This document shows, one piece after another, positions 49,236-59,800 of a DNA stretch of 64,000 nt. How positions within the stretch are numbered: position 1 is the first letter of the stretch; the number at the start of each line of letters is the position of its first letter. Both the position numbers and the translations under genes were made by a program. The notes under the pieces are model-generated. The model was not told the origin of the DNA. It made no database searches and saw only the letters and a program-made list of their open reading frames with translations. Source of the stretch: Zygnema circumcarinatum. Its lineage: Eukaryota > Streptophyta > Zygnematophyceae > Zygnematales > Zygnemataceae. The stretch is taken from assembly GCA_037447605.1 (NCBI GenBank), contig CM074807.1, forward strand, positions 882,621 through 946,620, written 5' to 3'.

Positions 49236-50487
49236 AAGAAGCGGTCCTCACTTTAAAAAAGCCGCAACCGGAAGCGAGGATCTGCAAGCAGTTTCAAGCG
49301 CCGCCGATCTCTGTCGGCCTCGCGATTATATGCAGCTGCGTCCTCGTTCTGTCGCAACCTACGACTTGAATTTCGATTCTATGCATTTTTTTTAAATGAA
49401 AAATTAAGTTTATTGCATACGTGGCGGCTTGTGATTGCCTCCAGAGCCGCTCCGACTGTCCAGCCGTGGGACGCATCATGTGAAGTCGCGAGTTCGAGTC
49501 CTGCCGCTGGCGAACACCGATTTGACCGCCGCCGAGCGGTCCGACCGTCCACTGAATGCGGACTGATCCGAGCCGTCCGACCGCCTTACAATTCACTGTG
49601 GGCCACTGGGGGCCGGTTCACTTGTGCAACCTGTTGTTGTTGCCTTCGGCCATGGTCATGGTCATGTTCATGTTCACATGCACATGTGATGGCGTCGCCA
49701 TGTCAAGGCACGCTCTGTGTCTCCAGGAATCGTTTGCACCGGACCGGAATGTCACGATGCAAGCCGATTCAACGATAGACAGGTGATGCTTGGAGCGTGC
49801 AGGCGCTGGCCACAGCGGCAAGACGACCAGCCGCATGCTCTCTCTCTCTCTCTCCCTCTCTCTAGAACAGGGTCCACAAAAAATGATATTAAACAATAGG
49901 AAATGGTTCAAGGCATTTCTCCAAAGCGATGTTCGCTTATGTGGCAGCTGCCTCCCTCCATCCCTCCCTCCCTACCTCCCTGCCTGTCAGCGCACCCTCC
50001 GTCTTGTTGAGGCGAGGGAGCAGCACAAGGCAAAGGTTTGCTCGGCGAGGGGATAGACAACCCACATCGGAAGGAACCGAGAGAGCCATCCATGCTCTAT
50101 GTACGGCGATTGTACTGTACCAATCATGTACGGCAAACTGCCACTCGTACGATCCCGGACTCCAGCGTAGTCCGTACGAGCGAACTGCGCTGTGTACATG
50201 GACACCTGCGCAACACTACGCATATAGCCTCTTAAGCGTTCGTCGCAACGCTCAACAGTTCCACGCCGCATGGAACGCCCTCCCGGATTTGTCCAAAACC
50301 AACTCGTGTCGGCTTGTGTCGGTGCCCCCTCAAGAACGTTCACGGCAGCTTCCTCCCCGCAGGTGCGCCCTGCGCGCCCTGCCGAAGCGGCGCAATAACT
50401 GTACGGACATACCGCCTTCGCGGAAGGTCCCCGACACGTACAAACTAGGAGAGCAGCCAACACGAGGGAGAGGAGAGGGCGGCAGCC
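49236..50487. promoter_or_regulatory. Divergent promoter region between the two P450 copies
   Basis: These 1252 bases separate the two P450 start codons. A GC-rich patch at 49500-49600 repeats CCGTCCGA. A GTCATG/GTTCATG repeat lies near 49650-49690. Several GTACGG or CGTAC words cluster at 50098-50230 and 50398-50410. No conserved coding block was found. The several open frames here lack homology to known families as far as I can see. Confidence 0.5.
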
Positions 50488-53400
50488 ATGGCTGCCATGG
50501 ACATGGCGGCAGCGTCGAATTCCCTGAGCTTGCTGCCATGGCTGCTGGCGGCGGTCGCTCTTGCATGGATGGTACGAAAAGCTGTAGCCCTCGTTTGGGT
50601 TCCGTACCGCGCCGTGAGGGAGTTTCGACGACAAGGAATTCTCACAATGAAGTTCAGGTGCGGGCCTTCGCAAGTGCTCTCATTCTTCCAATCGATAATG
50701 TATCTCCTCCGCATAACGTCATAGGAAGCACACAGTGGTATTTTGGTGAAAGGAGTGGTCTTGGTTAGAATAGTCAATGCTGTAGTCAATGTCGACGACC
50801 CAGTTGGGGATGAATGAATGGTTCATTCAAGTTCCATGTAGTTCCATGCCCCTACATTTGAAGTTCATATCGATTTTCCAATGCATTATTATTCGGTTAT
50901 ACGGTGGGAGGGAGAGGGTCAGGGCGGGAGAGCTGTGTGAGAGAGAACAGGCGGGGGACTTGAGAGAGATGGTGAGAGTCGGAAAGTGAGGGAGAGAGGA
51001 TGAGGAAGATTGTGAGGCGGAGAGAGATGTCGAGTAGAAAGAAAGGAACAGAAAAAATAACGAGGGACAAAGTGGGGATAACGCACCTTGAAAGCTTGGT
51101 TTTGGATGCTTGTTGTAGGACTCATTGGATCACCACCCCTTACTGAAAGCTTTTCAACTCATTTTTTCATTGTTCATTGCGTATGAAAGGCCATTTCTTG
51201 GGCAACTCCCCGAGTTCAAGAAGCTTCTCCAAGACGCGGCGGAGGAGACGGAGCCATGTCTGAACGATTCCAAGCTTGTGAGCGGTTTTCGGCTGTGGGA
51301 GGAGCGCTATGGGACGGTGGTGGGGATGTGCTTTGGGCCCATTCCGAGGCTAAACATCTCCGAGCCCTCTCTCGTGCGAGAGGTACAGTACTCTTGTTTT
51401 TTTTTTTTTTTTTTTAGACTCTAGTTATCTTAAGCTTTATGTTGATCGGTAAAAAGTTTATCTTTTGATTTTGTTTCTTTTCAGAGTCTACGTCATTTAA
51501 TTTTTCCGAACTTATGTTCATGCTTTTGAGTTGGAGAGTTGTATTAGTTATTCAGTTTAATTATTGTGATCATCCTTTTTTTATTTATTTCTTGTATGGG
51601 TAGGTGTTGAATGGAACCATAGATGACTGGCCCAAAACGGCACAGCAAAAACGCAACTTGTCAATTCTTGGGAACGGTCTTGTAAACTCAAACGGTTCAC
51701 TATGGCTCCGACAACGCCGAATGATGAACCCCTCTTTCGGGCACCGCAGCATAAAAGTATGCTCAAATCCCCGCATTCATGCCACTCTCGTCTTTTCTTT
51801 TGAGCAATGAAAACTTCCCATTTTTTTTTTTTTTTTTTCCCATTTTTTTTTCTCGTTTCTAAATACGTCATAGAAGAAGTCTTAAGTACCTTCGGTTCCA
51901 AACCTCTCCCACTTGTGGGTCCCACTTGCAGGAAACGATCCATGTAATGGCGGAAAGCACTGAGAAGATGATGAAGCGATGGGCGGCCAAAGTTGATGGC
52001 GCAAATGGCGTAGCAGAAGTTGATATAAATCGCGATATATCGGGGCTTGCTCTTGAAATTATCGGGCTGGCTGCATTTGGGGATAACATTGGGAGCGGGT
52101 CTGATCGAGCAAGTGAAATTTCAGTGACAGTAGCTGAGTACTTGGAGGCCATCATACAACGCATCCTTTCAGGAGCTTTGTTTATTCCAGGCTACTTGTA
52201 AGGACAAACAGTGTCTTTTTAGATTTTCGACCCTTGATCAACTTTCACATCTGTATGCATCGAAAAGATGTACATGTAGTTTAAAAAAGGAAGTTCAAAT
52301 GTTCTCTTCCTTCGGTTTAAAACGCTTGTTTTCAGGTTTTTACCAACGGAACTGAACAAAAAAATTTCTCGCTGTGAACGGAAGATACGAGCGCTCACGA
52401 TGGAGCTCATTCAAAAGCGGCGTGAAGCCCAAGCTCAGGTATTTGGAGCCGCCGCAGCTTCAAACTATGTGTATAATAAAGTGAATGATTCATTCAGACG
52501 AGGTCTCGTTCGTTTGAAGTGCGTTAAGCAGCTTGGAGATTAATCGCACAGCAGGAGGGTTCAGGGCGACGTGGGCAAGGACCTGCTGGCGAGCATGTTG
52601 GCGGCAACGGACGATGAGACCAATGTGGGAATGACGAACCAGCAGCTCGTAGACGAGGCCCTCAACATTCTCCTTGCAGGTCTCTCTCCCTCTTCCCCCC
52701 TCCCGTTCTCTCCCCTCCCCCCCACCTCTTTCCATTTCCATGTCCCATTTGTCTTTCACTGCCGCTTTCCCTCTCTCTAGAGTCTCTCCATCTCTTTCAT
52801 CTTCTTCTTTTTGTTTCCCCATTCCCTTCCCCCCATCCACTCCCCCCTCCCCCTCCCCCTCCCTCCCCCCCCCCTCCCCACTCCCCGCTTCCGCTCCTTC
52901 GTACTCCCTTCCCACTCCCCACCTCCCCCATCTCCCCTCCTCCCACCCCCTCCTCCTCCCTCCTTTTCTCTCCCTAACACCATCAGTGTGCCCCTTCCCC
53001 TTTTCTTCCCCTGCAGGCCACGAGACAACAGCCCAGCTGGTCACATGGACAATGTACCTCCTGGCCCTCCACCCTTCATGGCAGCAGCGGCTAAGGGCAG
53101 AAACATTCTCTGTGATGGGGAAGCAGCACGAAATGGAGGAAGATTGGGGGAAGCTGACGGCTCTCAAAGACCTCCATTTGGTGCTGCATGAGTCCCTGCG
53201 GCTCTATCCGCCGGTTCCGATCATTTCTCGGGGCTGTATTAAGGTGAGGCAAGTGACTGTATGTATCTTCTGTATCTTCTTATATATGGAAGCATAATGC
53301 AGTAGATGGCTCTGCAAGGTTTATGGTTTAATGAAGAGGAAAGTGCTGGAGCAGCTGAGTTCGGAGGGTTGATATTTCATGGGTTGCTTCAGGAGGTGAA

Positions 53401-53962
53401 GTTGGGGCCCTACCGCCTTCCTGCCGGCACCATGGTCGCAATTCCTATTACTCACCTTCATCATAGAAAGGACCTATGGGGAGAGGACGCCGACGAATTC
53501 CGACCAGAACGCTTTGCAGGTAATTTCGTCCTTACTATAATCCTCATACTCGTAAGAGTCTACTACAATTTTGTAAATATCACTTCAACATATAACTAGC
53601 GTAGCTTTCCAAACTTGAGAACACTGAGAACATTGTGAAGCTCACTCCTCCCCTTTCCTTGCAAATCGAACAAGTGTTCATCACCTTATCATTCGGTGCT
53701 GCTGCTGCTGCATGCCCTGCCAGGTGGCCTTGCCGAAGCATGCAAAGAGCCGCAGATGTTCCTTCCGTTCAGTGGCGGCCAACGGAACTGCATCGGGCAG
53801 GCATTCGCGTTGACGGAAGCCAAAGTAATTATGGTTCACATTCTCCGCTTGTTCTCGTGGAGGCTCAGTCCGGGGTACAAGCTGGGCGTGCAAGCAATCA
53901 TCACTCTCCGCCCCAACAAGGGCATGCCCATGCTGCTCGAGCGCATAGACCCAGCGCGCTAA
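50488..53962 (+). CDS. Cytochrome P450, CYP72 clan (copy B)
   Basis: Nine exons (50488-50657, 51190-51382, 51604-51756, 51932-52197, 52336-52438, 52565-52679, 53017-53243, 53393-53519, 53724-53962) join in frame to 530 residues. The N-terminal anchor is LLPWLLAAVALAWMV. AGHETTAQ, ESLR, PERF and the heme loop FSGGQRNCIGQ are intact. Seven of nine exons have exactly the same length as in copy A; only exons 1 and 7 differ (170 against 149, and 227 against 224). The two genes are therefore an inverted, head-to-head duplicate pair that has diverged at many residues, for example PEFKKLLQDAA against [11 protein letters not shown]. Two further ATGs lie close after the first; 50488 was chosen as the first in frame. 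Intron 6 is CT-rich. The substrate is unknown. Confidence 0.92.
52680..53016 (+). repeat. CT-rich intron 6 of P450 copy B
   Basis: Most of this 337-base intron is pyrimidine (CCCTCC, CTCCCC, TCTTCTT). It runs to the acceptor CCCCTGCAG. It is absent from the matching intron of copy A, which is not CT-rich over most of its length. Confidence 0.8.
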
Positions 53963-54160
53963 GTGAAAGTGTGGGACTTCAAATGAAGGAAGGGGGGACT
54001 TCAAGATTAGTGTGGGAATTTTTTTTTGATTAAAAATTCATGTTGGAGGTGGGTCGTGTCTGCATTACCCAAGGGTCGGCGGACCTACATATACCTGTAT
54101 ACTACCTATATACGGTTGCGGGGGGGTTAGCTCCCCCTCAGAGTCTGAAAATTCAACTTT

Positions 54161-55350
54161 ATTTTTAGGAGAATGATAGACCCTCCCCACTTTTGGATAT
54201 TTCATCCCCCCCCCCCTTTTGGGACGTTTTGCACTTTTTTTTTTGGCTATCCACTCCCCCTATTTTGGATATCTTGTCACCCTATTTTTTCCTCTCAGTG
54301 CACTCACACATCAGCGCAACATCCGCAAACACATTCGCTGTAACGGAATAGTATACATGGAGTTGTATGGCCTAGTATTTACATTTGTGATTGCCTTTTA
54401 AGGATTTAAAGCACACGGCTGGGCCGTGTGTGTACCGGAAGGCCTTGAGGTCAACCCTGTTAAAGGCGGTTTGTTACATTCTTAGAGAGAGAGCAAAGCA
54501 TAGCAAAGAGAGAAGCAAAGCAAAGCAAGCCAACCATTACATCATCGTAGAGCTTCGACAAGAGGCAGGGGCACCCACAATCGAACATAATCCATTTCAA
54601 TATTAACAAAGGGTCAACAAAGAATAAAAAGTTCCTAAACAAAGAAAAACTCGACTAAGCATTTGCGCATTTGGAGCCTATGATACTGAGTATATGTCTA
54701 CAAATCAATAGCCAAATTGTCAAAAAAATCCTCAAACTGAGGGAGGAGGGGGGAGAAGGGAGGGGAGAGGAGGGAGGGAGGGAGGGAGGGAGGGAGGGAG
54801 GAGGAAGAAAGTTCGCAATAGAGCGCATATTTTAAATATATAATAAACTGCCCAAATCACGTTGAACCCAATAGCCCATCCTTTGGACTTGATGTCAAGC
54901 CATAGAACAATCTATGAGTAAGGAAAAGCATTGCTTTTGCTTGAATTAACGCAAGTACTTAAGTTGTGGCCTGGTTGCTTGCAATTGGAACATTTGTTAC
55001 CCTCAACATACATGCTTTAGCGGCCCTCGCCAAAGCATTGCAGGTAGAGTTGGCGGCTGTCGCTATGTGCTCCGATCTTGATGTGAAATCCTTCGTGCTT
55101 GTAGTGCTCGGTCATGACTTGTACAAGCTCATCGCGGGCCTCATACTCAGTTGGTAGCATTTATGTGGACATTGCAAACCGAGAAGAGGAGAGATGAGGA
55201 GAGAAGAGTAGGGCAGAAGAGGGGAGGGGAAGGGATATCTCCTCCCCAAATATCCAAAACAGGGGGGGGTGGAAAGCCGAAATGGAAGTGCGAAACGTCT
55301 CGAGGGGGAGGGGGTATCCAAATGGGGGGGAAGGATATCATTTTCCTATT
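54161..55350. mobile_element. Probable non-autonomous DNA element with long inverted arms
   Basis: The left arm (54161-54272) and right arm (55250-55350) are clearly related as reverse complements. Shared words in order include AGGA.AATGATA, TTTGGATA, GACGTTT.GCACTT, GGCT.TCCAC and TTTTGGATAT. About three quarters of the bases match by eye. The roughly 980-base interior has no recognisable transposase; it holds a GGGA array and an AGCAA repeat (about 54494-54530). The exact ends and any target-site duplication could not be fixed. Confidence 0.55.
54412..54430. other. Perfect short hairpin
   Basis: CACACGGC at 54412-54419 and GCCGTGTG at 54423-54430 are exact reverse complements with a 3-base loop. 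The hairpin lies inside the inverted-arm element. Confidence 0.7.
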
Positions 55351-55463
55351 TTTATTTTATATTATGTTATCTATGTACTTTATGTATGTTAGTCATGCCG
55401 AGGGCAGTGAGCGACTAGTGAAACTAGCAACTGCCACCGCTACATGTAAAGTGGAGTAGAGAC

Positions 55464-55575
55464 CTGTCACGTCACAGTTCAGTTACCGTACTGTCATGCC
55501 ATGTCATACGTCATGTCATTCGCGGGTCCCGTCACGTCACGTCACGTCATGTCTGTCAAGTCACGTTCAAGCGTG
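55464..55575. promoter_or_regulatory. Cluster of CACGTCA/TGACGTG-type ACGT-core words
   Basis: GTCACGTC or close variants (GTCATGTC, GTCACGTT) occur about eight times in roughly 110 bases, with three overlapping copies at about 55530-55550. ACGT cores are the standard binding word of plant bZIP factors. The cluster lies about 1.3-1.4 kb upstream of the cellulose synthase start. Confidence 0.5.
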
Positions 55576-56864
55576 GCGTCGCGGAGGCCGCCAGTCGTTG
55601 GGAGCCATTCAAACCGGCGACTCGTTTTGTCGTTTCTGCCCTCGTGGCCAATTGGAGCGACCGGCCGCACGTCCCGTCCTTACGCTCCTGTCCGTATGCC
55701 GTACGGACCCGACTGTCCCAGCCCGACTGAAGCCCGCCTCTCTCCCCCGCCGAAACCGGCGACTGGCTGGCAGGCGCGTCCCGGGGCCGTTCTGCAGTAC
55801 GGATTCTCAACAGAGTTCAATCCCGGCAGCCATCGGTTCAAAATCGGTCATGAATCACGATCAGCCGTCCGATCTCGTAGATGCCTCATTCCGGACCGTC
55901 CGATCCTCTGGATCCCATCCATACAGAAAAGAAGCGGTATTCCGCAGTTCCCATTGTAGTCGGCCGTCAACTTTCCCTGCCGTGTTTTTGAACGGTTGAC
56001 CAGCCGGCCGGCAGTCTGGCCGTCGCGTTTCAAATCCAGCCACGCCCCAACGCGCGCCTCCGGCATTGCCGCGCCAAAGCGCCGTTGCACCGCCCTTCCC
56101 GGAAAGTGAACGGCCCCGATCTCTCCTCACCACCACACATGTGCAATCGACGGCGATTGATCGTCCCGTGATCCACGCTGACAGCGTGACGGCCAATGGG
56201 ATGGCGGCGTGGCGCGAGGTGCCGTTGAGATCGGACGCGGATCTGAGGGCGCAGAGCGCGCCACGTGGCACCTCCACCAGAGGCCTGGGCGGCCCTCAAA
56301 GGGCAGGCAGGCACGGAAGGTGGGGTTCTTGGAGGAGAGAGCGGTAGAGGGAGGGAGAGATGATGGTAGCGTGAGGGAGCGCAAGAGTGAGTGTGTGGAG
56401 GAACAAGGGGACAGCACGTTGCGACAGTCGCGAAGTCGCTGGTACTGGTAGGTCGAGGGAGTTTGAATGTTTGCGGGGATGAGATAGTGGAAAGGGATGT
56501 TGTAGTGGGAAGGGGTTGAGGCGGAAGGTGTAGTTGGAAATTGATCGGAAACTGAAAGCTTTGGTTGGTGATGATGCGAAGTTCTTAAGGAAGTTATTGT
56601 ACCAGTCTTATTTTTGCCAGAAAGGAGAGATTCGAGGTTGATCTGCGCCTGTCCTGCAAGCAAGACAGGACTTTATCCGCAGACTCGGGAATTTTTGTTT
56701 GGCTAGGTTGGCTGCGCTATAGCGTGAAGTGTGCATACAGAGTCTTCGCCCGAACTGGGATGTTTTATTGCGTAGTGTATATTGTCTTGGAGATCGGTTG
56801 TCATGGTCTGACCGGCGCAATCTAATTGTGGAATATTTGATATTTCGTCAGAGGAGGCGCTGTG

Positions 56865-59800
56865 ATGGAGAGTTCGACTGGCCTAGTTGCGGGCAGTCGG
56901 AATCGAAATCAACTGGTGGTGATCCGCTCCGAAAATGGCGGGCAGGTATGGAAGCCTTATTTTCCTCCATCTGCAATAGCTACTCTTATCCCTATATTTG
57001 AAGCGGCGATCCTTTTTGTACTCATACTTTTTTGTTACGTCTGCTCCTTATCTCCTGCAGGCACGAACTATGCCATCTACGTCTGGAATCTGTCAAATCT
57101 GCGGCGATGACGTGGGGTTGAGCGTGGAGGGCGACCTCTTCACTGCCTGCAATGAGTGCGGCTATCCCGTATGTCGTCCTTGTTACGAGTACGAGCGTAA
57201 GGAGGGTTCTCGTGCATGCCCTCAGTGCAAGACTGTCTACAAACGCCATAAGGGTAAGTGCAATCGACTAGGTTGTTTCGTGTCGCTTTTGATAGCAGAA
57301 AGAGTGGTTGGATAAATATTTTGAGCCCTTTGTCTCTCGAATCAGGACCACGCCGATTCGTATGTTCATGGGTGTTTTCTTGATTTGACTTTGAAATCCA
57401 ACTTCGCAATGCAGGTAGTCCTCGGGTGGAGGGCGATGATGAGGATGAGGACATAGAGGATCTTGACAACGAGTTCCGAGGTATTCTGACAGAAAAGGGC
57501 CATGACCTACAAGCCGGAGAGAATGGTGGTGATGATGTGGAGAGTGTTAGATCACATGGCCGTCACCATCACCATGAAGCTTACGGAAGGAATTATGAAC
57601 CGTATCGCGCTCAGGGTCAACTTCCCATGCTCACAGACGGACAGGTACTTTCCTTGTCATGCGCTTTTGAGACGGGGAAATAATCTTTTTTTCAGCGGAC
57701 TTGCTGTCTGAGGCCAATGTCTAGTCTACTTAGGAACTGGCCTGCAAAACTGAAATGAAATGATTCATTTTTATTTATGCAGCACTACGAGACTGGCTCG
57801 GAATATGGCGGTCAAGGCACAGCGTCAGAATATGGCGGCCAGGGAACTGCTTCGGAGTATGGAAGGGAGACCAACGCTTCTGAGTATGGCGGCCATCAGG
57901 CTATCATGGTGCCGAATGGGGGTCAGCAGACTGCCGCTGGCAACAAGCAAGCAGGCCATCCGATGTCTTACCCTAGCCCTGATCCTCACAACCTTGGAGG
58001 TAAGTTTTTCCCGTCCTTTCTTCTTGTTTTCGATCTATACTTGCAGCTCAGCAAAACGCTAAGATTGGTTTTGTCAAGTTTCTGGTCTGTTTCTTCGCCC
58101 TTGCTCAAGCCCTCTCATTGTTATGCAGGTGCTGCAGCAAACGCACGCGCTTTAGACCCTTCAAAGGATCCTGGACAGTATGGATATGGCAGCATTGCCT
58201 GGAAGGATCGTGTTGAGGCGTGGAAGCAGAGGCAGGATAAATTGCAGATGATGATGACGCCTGGGGGAGTGATGGTAGATGCCAGCAAGGGAGGAGGGGG
58301 TGGGCCAGAGAACCCATACGGAAACACCGGCAGTGACTTGCCAATGTGAGGATGTGTTTCCTTCCTGTCGCCTAACGTTACTTGGTTTCAAGGTCCAACG
58401 TTTTTACAGTTATTCATAGTTCACAGTTATTAATTTGTATTTTTTTTTCTTTCTATTTCTACATTACTGGGCGTGCTCTTTCTGGTTTATCTAACATAGA
58501 GGTTGGTGGTTCCCTTTGCAGGATGGACGAGTCCCGACAGCCACTCTCCCGAAAAGTAGACTTCAGCATGGGCCTCATTCAGCCTTACAGGCTGATTATC
58601 GTTTTGCGTCTTGTCATCCTGGCGTTTTTCTTGCGCTACCGTATTCTTAACCCAGCACCATCTTTCCCCCTTTGGATTACCAGTGTTATCTGTGAGATTT
58701 GGTTCGCCTTTTCGTGGATTCTTGATCAGTTTCCCAAGTGGATGCCGGTCAACCGAGAGACGTACCTGGACAGGTTAGCGCTTAGGTTCGAGAAGGAAGG
58801 GGAACCTAGTCAGCTGAATTCTGTAGATCTCTTTGTGTCTACTGTGGATCCGGAGAAGGAACCCCCTATTACAACAGCAAACACTCTCTTGAGTATCTTG
58901 TCGATGGACTACCCCGTGGACAAGGTCTCTTGCTATCTGTCTGACGACGGTGGAGCAATGCTAACGTTTGAGGCCCTTAGCGAAACGAGTGAATTTGCTC
59001 GCCGCTGGGTTCCGTTCTGCAAGAAGTTCAGCATTGAGCCACGCGCACCTGAGATGTACTTCACACAAAAGATCGACTATCTGAAGGACAAGGTGCAGCC
59101 AACTTTCGTCAAGGAGCGTCGCGTAATGAAGGTGAGAATAGTCTCATGCAGGCCCTGGGTTTTACTACTATACGCTATCATTTGAGCTTGAACTAACTTT
59201 GAGCTCGATCGCAGCGGCTAATTCACCTCCTTAATTTCTTTGCTTGCAGAGGGAATATGAAGAGTTCAAAGTCCGCATTAATGCGTTGGTGGCCAAGTCG
59301 AAGAAGGTGCCGGAAGATGGGTGGACGATGCAGGATGGGACCCCCTGGCCTGGAAACAACTCCCGTGACCACCCTGGAATGATCCAAGTATTTTTGGGAG
59401 CAAGTGGAGGAACGGATTTGGAGGGCAACATTCTTCCTCGCTTGGTTTATGTGTCTCGTGAGAAGAGGCCTGGCTTCAATCACCACAAGAAAGCCGGTGC
59501 TATGAATGCTTTGGTGCGTATGGCAAATCAGATGGCAATCGTCTCTTAGAGTGTGTTTTCAAGCTGTTCGTTTTTATCAATTTGTCCATTCTCTGAAAAA
59601 TTTGGTGTTTTTTCTGGGTGCTTTGGACGTCGTTTGAGTACAAGCAGTTGATGAGTGTGAAGGTGTGATGCTCTTGCAGGTTCGTGTCTCTGCTGTGCTC
59701 ACAAATGCACCATACATTCTGAATCTGGATTGTGATCACTACGTCAACAACTCGAAAGCACTTCGCCATGCCATGTGCTTCATGATGGACCCGAATGTTG

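Larger units (their letters stand above)
53963..56864. other. Intergenic region upstream of cellulose synthase
   Basis: About 2.9 kb without a recognised gene. It contains the inverted-repeat element 54161-55350, a GGGA tetramer array at about 54770-54805, an ACGT-core cluster at 55464-55575, a GC-rich patch with repeated CCGTCCGA words (55860-55915) and a purine-rich leader region (about 56330-56400) ahead of the cellulose synthase ATG. Confidence 0.55.

Noticed and set aside
49411-49510. Possible tRNA-derived SINE head (TGGCGGCTTG and AGTTCGAGTCC resemble A and B boxes)
   Set aside because: The arms do not fold into a tRNA and no second copy was seen in the window. It was not supported enough to list.
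49929-50768. Plus-strand open frame of 279 codons in front of and overlapping P450 copy B exon 1
   Set aside because: It is out of frame with the P450, mostly lies in the divergent promoter and shows no recognisable domain.
55496-55999. Overlapping open frames of 150-167 codons upstream of cellulose synthase
   Set aside because: They come from GC-rich sequence without family motifs; three frames are open at the same place on both strands.
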